Assembly (NCBI GenBank): GCA_020744425.1
Contig: JAGMUV010000001.1
Location: forward strand, 5,084,001 to 5,148,000
DNA: 64,000 nt
Reading direction: 5' to 3'
DNA from: Dactylonectria macrodidyma
Taxonomy: Eukaryota > Ascomycota > Sordariomycetes > Hypocreales > Nectriaceae
A model generated the notes under the pieces. It searched no databases and was not told the origin of the DNA. It saw nothing but the letters and a program-made list of their open reading frames with translations. This document shows, one piece after another, positions 22,153 to 30,894 of this stretch (positions within the stretch are counted from its first letter, which is position 1; each line of letters begins with the position of its first letter). Made by a program: the position numbers and the translations under genes.

Positions 22153-24155
22153 ATGCCCTCCATTCTGAACGATGACGACAAGGACACCGTCAAGCGGTTT
22201 GTCCCCAAGCAATCCAACAAGATCCAGGCCGTAGCTGTCGCCAAGCTCTACGTCGCTTACCCCAATCGCTCGAAATGGACCTACACTGGCTTGCAGGGAG
22301 CCATCGTCCTCGCCAACGATTTGGTTGGACACACCTACTGGCTCAAGATGGTCGATGTTTCGGTATGCCCGCGCCCCTACGCTGCGCCCCTAGCCTCGCC
22401 AAAACCTGTCGCTAACCTCTAGAGCAGCCTTCCAATCGTGGTGTCATCTGGGATCAGGAGATTTTCGATACGTGGTCCTACAACCAAGACAGGACCTTCT
22501 TCCACACCTTTGAGCTTGAAGAATGCCTCGCTGGGCTGAGCTTTGTCGACGAGAAAGAGGCCAAGCAATTCAAAAAGAAGATGGATGAGCGAGAGAAGAA
22601 CGCAACACGAGCTACACGATCAACGCCATTTGGCGGAGGTGCTCAACCGACCCATAAGCACGGTATCCTGGGCGGGCTCTTTGGCCACCGACACTCGTCT
22701 GCGCCATCACCGACACCCCCGGAATCTCCTCAAGCAGTCTCCCACTCCATTCAACACCATGTTGTCAACTCTTCTGGAAGCCTCAATGGCGGGAAACGAC
22801 CCTCAGAATTCCCCTTGCTGGACGCCTTTGACCCAATGTGGCGAGAGAACTTCGGCCAGGACCTGCAAGACAAAGGGCTGACCGACGACTTTATCAAGGA
22901 GAACCAGGAATTTATTGTTGACTTCTTAAGGGACGAACAGCAGAAACTGAACCAGCCGCCTGCATCGCCACCGCCCCTACCCGCCCCAACGACCAACAGT
23001 CGAGAGCAACGTGCAGGACGGGCCCCCCCTCCTCCACCTCTACCACCACCTGGAGGTGCCTCAAGAAATAATGCCAATGCTGATGCTCCTCCCCCTCCGC
23101 CGGCACCCAGAAGAGGCGGGCCACCACCTCCGCCAGCACCGCGACGTTCTGGGAAGGCCGACACTCCCCCTGAACAGGCACCCGCTTCTGCACCCGTCCC
23201 TCCTCGACCTAGGTTCAACGCTCCTCCGCCGTTGGCGGATGCTGGCAAGTTCTCACACGTTGAGCCCCCGAGAGCCGTGCCGAGCGCCCCCGTTCCCGGG
23301 CCGCCGCCGCCGCCGCGACCGAGCAAGGTCCCGGTTGAAAGCGACTCCGGTCACAAGCACGGGGTTCCTCCGCCATTTGCTGGCGCACGACTCCCTCCCC
23401 CTACCCCGAGCCGCGGACCGGTCCCCCCACCTCCTCCGCCCCGTGCAAACGACACCTACGCGGGGCCTGCGGCAGTCCCCCCTCCGCTGCCGCCAAAGGT
23501 CCCAAACTCCGGAGCTCCCCCCCTGCCGCCCCCGAGTTCCCGTCCGGTGCCACCTCCTCCGACCGCCAGCCAGCCCCCAGCGCTGCCACCCCTTCCACCC
23601 ATGTCCACGCTTCCTCCACCTCCTCCGCCTCTACCCCCGACGAGCGGTGCCCCCCCGCCTCCGCCTTTGCCGCCAACCTCGGGCGCTCCCCCACCTCCCC
23701 CGCCTCCGCCTATGCCTCCAACCTCAGGCGCTCCTCCACCGCCTCCTCCTCCTCCCCCAGGTGGCCCCCCTGGCGCTCCTCCGCCACCCCCTATGCCCAA
23801 TCGCGACTCTGGATACTCATCTGGGGTTCCCGCTATGCCCGCCGCAGACGGTACTCGTTCAGCCATGCTGGGCGATATTCAGAAGGCTGGTGGCATTGCC
23901 TCTCTCAAGAAGGTTGATAGGACCCAGATCCGAGACAGAAGCGGGGCTCAGGTGAGTGGAAGTGGTGATTCTGGCAGCGGCGGCGGCGCTCCTTCTGGCG
24001 GTGGCGGTGGCGGCATGGCCGATGCCCTTGCTGCTGCCCTACAGAAGCGTAAGGAGAAAGTCAGCAAGAGTGGTAAGCATTGATACCCCCCTTGTATTCA
24101 ATTGTCAATATGCTAACATCGATTAGACGACGAGGACAACAATGATGACTGGTAA
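22153..24155 (+). CDS. LAS17: WASP-family actin nucleation promoter (Las17-like)
   Basis: Three exons: 22153-22362, 22428-24072, 24127-24155; 627 residues. An N-terminal WH1/EVH1 domain (about 10-115: VAVAKLYVAYPNRSKWTYTG; GVIWDQEIF; FFHTFELEECLAGLSF) precedes a long proline-rich region with repeated LPPTSGAPPPPP blocks. A WH2 motif (SAMLGDIQKAGG, SLKKV, about 540-570) and a basic central stretch follow. The 29-base last exon encodes the acidic tail DDEDNNDDW ending in the Trp that contacts Arp2/3 in this family. Las17 activates Arp2/3 at endocytic actin patches; proline blocks bind SH3 proteins and profilin. No GBD/CRIB motif was noticed, as in yeast Las17. The tiny acidic exon is easy to miss, and without it the protein would lack its Arp2/3-binding end. 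Confidence 0.93.
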
Positions 24156-24711
24156 ACGGGTTTCTGTAGCACCCGAAGAGAAGGACATGAGCGGCACGAC
24201 TACAAAAGTTTTCACTCGTCTTTGGGGATACCTGGGGCATGTCGATAGCCCGCATGGCGTTGGGGCCTGCTGTGTTATGATGTGCATAAGTCGCGATGGG
24301 TGGAAAAAATGGCGAGGACACACTTTTTCTCGGTCCCCCATTTCAAAGTCTTTTATGGTAGAAATATGAAGAAAATCGTTTGGAATTTTGGGAGTCTCTA
24401 TCTAACAGGTGCTTTTGAGGGCGAGAGAATCTTCGTGACATTCGTCGAGTACGAGCAGCGCAAAGTAGATAAAGAGGAGGCGGAAAGTAAACCAGGTGAC
24501 AGGCCGTGACGTCCCTCCCACCACGGCCGTCCAACTTCACAGCAACTACTGTCGTGGGACCCGGGGTTTGGCGGCATTGCAGCCGAGCCACGGGTTTGAG
24601 AGAGAAGACAGTATCAACAACGCCGGCCGGCCAAGGCGGACTACCTTAGCCCATCTTGGCCGGGACGTCGGGGGCTCAGTGAAGGGGGGAGAAAGTTGGA
24701 GGAAGGGGCGC
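24156..24711. other. Convergent intergenic region, LAS17 / eIF1A
   Basis: Some 560 bases holding the two 3' UTRs. Nothing else recognised. Confidence 0.6.
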
Positions 24712-25483
24712 TTAAATGTCATCAATGTCGACCTCCTTCTTGCCGCCCTCCTCAGAGTCGTCGTCAGAGTCGGCGTCGCCGAACTCGAAGTAGGCCTCGC
24801 CGTCCTCGCCCTGGCCGAAGGAATCGGTCTCGTTGATCTTGGCGTGCTCGGGGAGCTCGCCGTAGGACTTGAGTGTTCGGGCCTCGTCGGCGGTGTACTT
24901 GAGGATGACGTCGCCCTTGTTGTCCTGGAAGTCTCGGAGAGAGAGGAGGATGATGTCGCCCTGGTTGATCCAGACCTTCTTGCGCATCTTGCCACGGATC
25001 TGAGGGAGGGGAATGTCAGTCGCATGAACAGGGGACCGAGGATGTATTACGCTAGAGTCAGGGAGGGGTTTGCGTCGTTACGTACGTTGGCGAGGCGCTT
25101 GCTGCCGTCGAAGCACAGGGCCTCGAGACGACCGTTGCCGAGCATCTTGATGACCTGGGCGTACTCCTGGCCGTCCTCCTTGAAGGTCAACTCTCGGCGC
25201 TGGTCATCGTTCTCCTTGGTACCACGTCTGCGGTTCTTGCCGCCCTGTGAGAGATGAGGCGTTAGTAAAGAAAAGTATCACAGTGGGCGGGTTAGGCTGC
25301 GACGGGGGGGGAAGAGAGGATGCTGGTGGTGATGGTGGGGGCGGGGCAGTTGGGAGAGAGCGCAACAGCCCAGCGAAGAATGTGCGTTTCAGTGACGGAC
25401 ACGGGGAGCGAGGCGAAGAAGCGTGCAGAGGGGATGAGGGAGGGGAGGGAAGTGAGCCGTACCTTTCCCTTATTCTTAGGCAT
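24712..25483 (-). CDS. TIF11: Translation initiation factor eIF1A
   Basis: Three exons: 25483-25463, 25244-25086, 24999-24712; 155 residues, the usual size. The first exon encodes only MPKNKGK. The protein continues [12 protein letters not shown], a basic N-terminal tail, then the OB-fold ([44 protein letters not shown]). It ends in an acidic tail [19 protein letters not shown], whose terminal DIDDI is the conserved element that contacts eIF5B. eIF1A binds the 40S A site during scanning and start codon selection. It is divergent from the gene at 26162. Confidence 0.97.
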
Positions 25484-26161
25484 ATTCGCGAGTGTCTTGG
25501 GGGGTTCAGCGAAAAGCGCGGGTTTATGGGTAAGTGGTGATGATGTGTTGTTGTGGTTGGTGAGATTGTGGATTTTTCCCTCGGGCGACTGGGCGTTGGT
25601 GGATGGAGCCTGGAGCGGCGGCCTGGGACCAATTTATTCTTGATTTCGCGCCCCGCGGTTGGACTGTCGCAGGTTTTGGTGTGGGTTACACTCAGCAAGC
25701 CACTGTGAAAAATGGATCTGAGACAAAGAGGTAGGAGGCCTGAATTAGAAGTTACTTGTATACTTGAGGAGATCCATGTTCATTGCTGCGGTTTTCCGTA
25801 CTCCCCTAACTGCCACCATCTGGCACATGCTTTGATCGACAAGCACGGGTTTTGACGAAAGGTCTGCACAGCCACATGTGGCGTTTACAGCGCAAGTGCC
25901 AGCACCAGCCCCAGTTCAAGTTGTTAGTTTTCTTGCGACTGATCCTTGGCGTGAGAGTATGCCTATCCAATTCCGATATTCCTAAGTACAACAAAACGAC
26001 ATTCTACATCTGCCGCGTCCCCGATTCAACGTCAGATCGAATTCGCCAGTCCAATTCCCCCCCCGTATACCCACTTCGGTGCGCGTAATCGATTGCGCGA
26101 CTGCTGCCCAGCAGTACGAGCCTCACCATGAGCTAGAGCTGACCCGCCCTCCTCAACCGAC
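25484..26161. promoter_or_regulatory. Divergent promoter region, eIF1A / gene at 26162
   Basis: 678 bases between two divergent start codons, so it must contain both promoters. No specific factor site can be assigned with confidence. Confidence 0.55.
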
Positions 26162-27076
26162 ATGGCGATGGCTTCAGCTCCCCGGGCCCCTCGGCTGCTG
26201 CCACTGTCCATGGCCTCCCTCCGCCGCGCCTACTCGGCGCCGGTGCCCCCGTTCCCGCCACAACACATAAAGGACCTCCCTAGGCAATTTCGAAAGGAGA
26301 GTGATAAGGTCCCCAAGTTTGACACAACGGAGAGGCGCGCCAAGGCGGCGAGGAAAGGGGCGGCGAGGGTAAAGCCACGAGACTCTTCCGGTGCGCCATC
26401 GACGAGAGGAAAACCTTCCGACAAAAATCGAAAGCACGAGATGGTTAACCCGCACAGGCGGCACGGCCCCATGTACGTGCCGCAAGTAGCTCAGGCCTTC
26501 TTCCGTAATGGAAAGTTGCAAACGACTCCTGACGTGTGGGAATTTCTCCAAGACACCGGCATCGAATATGACAATTCCAAGTCCAATAACCTACCGCTAG
26601 CCCCGGAACATAAACATATTGCCCAGACCTTTGCTTGCAGGATCAAATACTCCAAGTTCCACATCCTGCATCCATACCACCTCATCTTTCTACAGCCGCG
26701 AGGTCATCCGGCTATGGAAGGCCTTAAAGTTAGATACCGGATCAAGTTGAAAGAGCAACCGTTGTGGATACACTTTACTGCTGCCAACGGAGACACGGGC
26801 CTGATACGCTCGATAGGACAACGGCGATTGCTCAGGGAATTTTGGTTGGCACTGGAGGAGCTGGGCGGCCGCGGCCCCGAGACGATGGTGTCGGGGACCC
26901 TCATACTTACAATGTTTGATGCAAAGAAGGCCGCGTCCGCTCCTGCATGGCAGTTTGGCCAGGCACTTGCGGCGGCTGTGGTGAAGCAGTACAAGTGGGA
27001 CAATTCTGAGCATTGGAACCTCAGAGCCAGAAAAGAGCTTAAGAGTGAACCTTTGAAACAGGGACGGAAGCCATGA
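26162..27076 (+). CDS. Putative mitochondrial protein, unknown function
   Basis: Single exon, ATG at 26162, 304 residues. The N-terminus (MAMASAPRAPRLLPLSMASL, then RRAYSAP) is rich in Arg, Ala and Ser without acidic residues and ends in a RRAYS-type cleavage-like motif, as expected for a mitochondrial presequence. A basic segment (about 40-95) follows, then a more ordered region with FHILHPYHLIFLQPRGHP and GLIRSIGQRRLLREFWLALEEL. No catalytic motif or membrane span is seen. The basic character would suit an RNA-binding or mitoribosome-associated protein, but that is inference. I do not recognise the family. Confidence 0.75.
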   Translation: MAMASAPRAPRLLPLSMASLRRAYSAPVPPFPPQHIKDLPRQFRKESDKVPKFDTTERRAKAARKGAARVKPRDSSGAPSTRGKPSDKNRKHEMVNPHRRHGPMYVPQVAQAFFRNGKLQTTPDVWEFLQDTGIEYDNSKSNNLPLAPEHKHIAQTFACRIKYSKFHILHPYHLIFLQPRGHPAMEGLKVRYRIKLKEQPLWIHFTAANGDTGLIRSIGQRRLLREFWLALEELGGRGPETMVSGTLILTMFDAKKAASAPAWQFGQALAAAVVKQYKWDNSEHWNLRARKELKSEPLKQGRKP

Positions 27077-27897
27077 GTCCACTGGTACCCAGTGGATAGA
27101 GTGAGTGAGCCTATGATATTATGTTTTGTATATTAGTTGATACCTTACCTGCCTACCCATCTGCTACCCTTGTGGCCTTGGACGATGAAATGAGACTCAC
27201 TTGCAGCGCCATGCATCTGACGTTTTAAGGGAGGGTATATAAAACGGAGGGTATATCTTGGATGTGCTCATAAACAAGATTAAGGAAGGAGGAGGAGGAG
27301 GGCCCTGAAAGGACACAACTTTCCTGGTCATGAGAATCGGGCCATGTTTTGTTAGACGCAGGGAGTATTAAAGTATATTCCGGCTGGACACAAGACAAAT
27401 AACACCATCATGTTTCATCAAATGATTCAAAGGAGGGAGAGTCGAGCTACATTCGCGGGGCGATGCACGGGCCAGCGGGCCAGCCTCCCACTGGGCCGCT
27501 GGGCTACTCACTGGGCCAGTGGACCTATATTGGACCTTCACTGGACCTTCACTGGACTCATTCGCTGAGGCGCTGAAGGCAGCGCCACTGGCCACACGTC
27601 AAAGCTGGAACTAGGAAACCTCCAAGACAGCTTGTCCAATTCGCAGCCCTCATGCACGACATCATCACCACCAGCTTCAACCCCTTTTCCTCCCCCAACC
27701 GCTCGACGCCCGCCACGAGATCGACATTAGACGCAAGGGCGACGAACGGTTTTCCTTCGCGCTCACCTGTTTGCCAGCGCAACTGCGTCTACGTCTCCCT
27801 CTCTTTCTTCCCGTTGTAACAGTCGCCCGTCTCGTGGCAACCTAGTCCTACCTACCTATCTTTCGTCCCGCCGTCTTGACTGCGACAAACACCCGCG
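27077..27897. other. Intergenic: 3' region of 26162 gene and CHS5 promoter
   Basis: About 820 bases between two + strand genes. It contains a GGCC/TGGACC repeat patch (listed separately) and a pyrimidine-rich CHS5 leader. No other gene seen. Confidence 0.55.
27468..27558. repeat. Short degenerate repeats (GGGCCAG / TGGACCTTCAC)
   Basis: Several copies of CTGGGCC/GGGCCAG words followed by two direct copies of TGGACCTTCAC and a truncated third. Non-coding, about 340 bases before the CHS5 start. Confidence 0.6.
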
Positions 27898-29136
27898 ATG
27901 CTCGTTTCCCTCACCGTCGGCAAGGTCGACGCCGGCGTCACCGTCCTGCTGACGCCTGATAAACGCCTGGTACGCGAATACCACATATATGCTCTTCTAG
28001 GATGCTCTCTTATTCCCATTCCCCATTGCTGACACGCTTTCGATGGATAGATTGAGTTCCCGTCAATTCTGCTCCCGCCCAACATCTCCTCCGGCAGCAT
28101 CGTCGACATTGCCGTTTCTCAGAACGCAACCAAGGAAGCCGCTGCCGACCGGTCGTTCCGCTCCCTTCAAGATCACATCTACGAATCCTTTGGCGCTGCT
28201 GAGCCCGACACTCCCTCGCTACGCTGCCGCAATGCCACCCAGACCTCGGTCGTCCTCGAGTGGGATCCAATTCAGCTTGCCACGGCCGACCTCATCTCCC
28301 TGAGCCTCTACCGCAACGGCCAGAAGGCTGGAAACATTCCCCGCCCCCTGCAGATGCACAGCACCAAGATCAGCGGTCTTGCCGTCGACACCGAATACAC
28401 CTTTCACCTCGTGCTGCGCACCACCGCAGGCACCTTCATTAGCGAGCGCGTCCCCGTGCGGACGCACAAGATGACCGACTTGAGTGGCATCACCATCACT
28501 ACTGGCATTCTGCCCAGTGCTACCAAGGAGCATCTTACCCAGGCTGTTGAGCGCATCGGCGCCAAGCTCGTGGATGGTGTCCGCATCGACACAACGCACT
28601 TCGTAACTACTGAAGGCCGCGGCCAGCAATGGGAGAAGGCTGTTGAGAGCAACATTCCCGTCGTTCGCCCTGAATGGGTTGATGCCTGTGAGAAGAACGG
28701 CCGGATACTTGGTGTGACCAAGTTCTACCTCGACGCCATGAAGCCCGGACCGCCCAGCGAAGGACAAGCACCTACACCGCCACCCGCAGAGAAGGACAAG
28801 GACTTACCCCCTGCGCCGACCCAAAACGGAAGCCAGGCGGACAAGGTAGAGGACAAGGTAGAGGACAAGGGCACACAGAACGGCGACACAACCGAGGACT
28901 CGACGGACGAGGACGAGGAGGCGCCGGAGCAGAAGGCCAAGGCGACACCAAAGGAAGAGCAAAAGGTGCGATTCGAGGATAAGCAAGAGCAGAAAGTGGC
29001 ACTACGCCCCGGTGGCGCAGCAAATCACGGCGACCAGCCCGACGCGAGCAACGCCAGAGACGACGAGGACGATGATGCGAACGTGAAGCCCGCGGCGACG
29101 CCAGATGGATCATCTTTCCAGGAAGTGGAGCTATAG
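27898..29136 (+). CDS. CHS5: Chs5-like exomer subunit (chitin synthase export)
   Basis: Two exons, 27898-27969 and 28051-29136, 385 residues. The first 24 residues (MLVSLTVGKVDAGVTVLLTP) join to IEFPSILLPPNISSGSIVDI, the Chs5 N-terminal dimerisation region. A fibronectin type III domain follows at about 79-165 (TSVVLEWDP; KISGLAVDTEYTFHL) and a BRCT domain at about 169-255 (GITITTGILP; HFVTTEGRG; IPVVRPEWVDACEKNGRILG; FYLDA). The tail is acidic and Lys/Glu-rich, with a tandem KVEDKVEDK. Chs5 in yeast scaffolds exomer at the trans-Golgi for export of chitin synthase Chs3. The order N-domain, FN3, BRCT is diagnostic. Confidence 0.94.
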
Positions 29137-29534
29137 AAGACCGAAAGAGAAGAAAAAAAAGACTCGGGAATCCCTTTGAATTGCGGCCCAGTACCCTTGT
29201 GTTGGCGGATCACCTTCGGACGGCGTGTGGCACGGCTTGGTTTCTCTTTTTGCTTTCTGTACGACTATGTGGAGCTACCTAGTCAGGCGTGGGAGGAGCA
29301 GCAGCAGTGACGACCCAGATAACTTGTTTAATCGACACCCTTTCTCCATGCTTGGCCTTTTCCTTTTGGTCCTGGTTTACATTTCGTGTTCTTGGATTCT
29401 TGTCTCCGTCTGGTCTGCTCCCTAGTGCATGACCTGGCTTCTCATTCACCTGCTCTCTTATGGCGAATGCACACATATATAATCATACATTACTTTTCAT
29501 CTTGATTAACGATGCCATCAGACTCTTCGTTACA
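29137..29534. other. Convergent intergenic region, CHS5 / SDR
   Basis: About 400 bases of 3' UTR sequence; an A-rich stretch follows the CHS5 stop. Nothing else recognised. Confidence 0.6.
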
Positions 29535-30413
29535 TCATGGTGGAACCTCTTCCCCCTTCCAGTCCCAGCACCGGCCCCTTTGCCCAATCTCCAAGCCAGC
29601 CACGACGTCGACCAGCCTCTGGGCGGCATAGCCCGGACTGAAGAGCTTCTCGTCGGCTACGCCAGACCAGAACTCGCGGCTGAAGTCGGTCCGCACGGTG
29701 CCCGGGTGGTAGCTCACGGCCATGGCACGGTCGCCGCTCCGGACGTGCAGCGACAGGTCTAGGCTCTTGGCTAGGCTGATGACGGCCGCCTTGCTCGCCC
29801 GGTACGAGTACCAGCCGCCGAGCCGGTTGTCCGCCGTGGAGCCGACGCGCGCCGACATGCTGAGCCACGTGGCGTGACCGGGAAGCCGGACAGTGTCGGC
29901 GTCGGCGTCGGGCCCGACGAGGAGCTCAGGCCCGGCCCGCGACGGGAGGAAGTCGGCAAAGTGTTTCATGAGGAGAAGCGCGCCAACGCTGTTGACCTGG
30001 AAGCTTTCGAGGCTGTCGGCGGCGCTGACCTGGCGCAGGTTCTTCTCCGCGTGGAGGATGCCCGGCAGCGCGCACGCGAGCCGCAGGTGATGGGTCGACT
30101 GAGGGAATAGCTTCGCCGCCTGAGCCGCTGCGGCCTCGAGCGTCGCCTCGTCGGTGACGTCGGCGTGGACAACGTTGAGCCGCCCAGCGAGGCTATTTCC
30201 ATGACGAGAATTGTGCGACTGGGAGGCCTTGGCAGACTCGTTGCTGTCGCTGGCAAAGAGGCCGCCGAGGAGCGACGCTTTCACCTCGCCTGTGTCGTGC
30301 TGGAGGCGTGCAGTGGCCAAGATAGGGAGCGACGTCGTGCGGAGCAGGTGCCGCGTGAGGCTGTAGCCAATGCCTCGGTTTGCAGGACTGACCAGGATCC
30401 AAGGAGTCGCCAT
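29535..30413 (-). CDS. Short-chain dehydrogenase/reductase (SDR)
   Basis: Single exon from ATG at 30413, 292 residues, a normal size for a classical SDR. The Rossmann dinucleotide loop is ANRGIG near residue 11 and an ADVT element is present. The catalytic set is visible: Ser in WLSMSARVGS and the Y-x-x-x-K of SYRASKAA near residue 204, followed by YHPGTVRTDF, the usual segment after the active site. It should be a soluble NAD(P)H-dependent oxidoreductase; the overall pattern resembles C-factor/sniffer-like SDRs. Substrate unknown and no biosynthetic cluster is visible around it. An insertion rich in Ser, Asn and His (about 50-75) is unusual. Confidence 0.88.
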   Translation of the reverse strand: MATPWILVSPANRGIGYSLTRHLLRTTSLPILATARLQHDTGEVKASLLGGLFASDSNESAKASQSHNSRHGNSLAGRLNVVHADVTDEATLEAAAAQAAKLFPQSTHHLRLACALPGILHAEKNLRQVSAADSLESFQVNSVGALLLMKHFADFLPSRAGPELLVGPDADADTVRLPGHATWLSMSARVGSTADNRLGGWYSYRASKAAVISLAKSLDLSLHVRSGDRAMAVSYHPGTVRTDFSREFWSGVADEKLFSPGYAAQRLVDVVAGLEIGQRGRCWDWKGEEVPP

Positions 30414-30894
30414 GTTCTTTTACTATACAAATGATGGATGGGTGTTGCGACAATTGGAAATGTCTCGAGCGTCCATCCTGTGTTGGTCTCTTAAACCACA
30501 ATTACGGTGACGTCAATGGATGCAGAATAGCCTTTCCCTTTTCTCACAGAAGTCTTGGGTTAGAGGCTTAGAGCTCATGTCGCAGATGAATAGACCGAGT
30601 CAATGACGATACAATGTGTCCATGATTATAAAATACTTCTAATGTCATCATGTTGGGCGTTAGTAGGAAATGTCAGGTGCATAGACTGACTGGAGCAAGT
30701 GGGCATCCAAATCAAACATCGCTCGCTCATCCGTTCGAGACCTTTCTCCCCCCCAAACTTCAAAATGCTCTGTCGTAGTAATGCACAAGAATGCGCATTT
30801 TCCCATGTGGATTCAACGAAAAGGAAAGAAAAGGACAGAAGGAAAGCAGGGTAAAAAGACAGAAAAAAAAGAAAAAAAAAAGCCTCCAACCCCT
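30414..30894. other. Intergenic: SDR promoter and 3' UTR of the next gene
   Basis: About 480 bases. It includes an A-rich tract near 30860-30885 just after the stop of the neighbouring minus-strand gene. No gene seen. Confidence 0.6.

Noticed and set aside
23011..23955. 314-codon frame overlapping LAS17, and Gly-rich minus-strand frames
   Set aside because: Out-of-frame readings of the proline-rich repeats.
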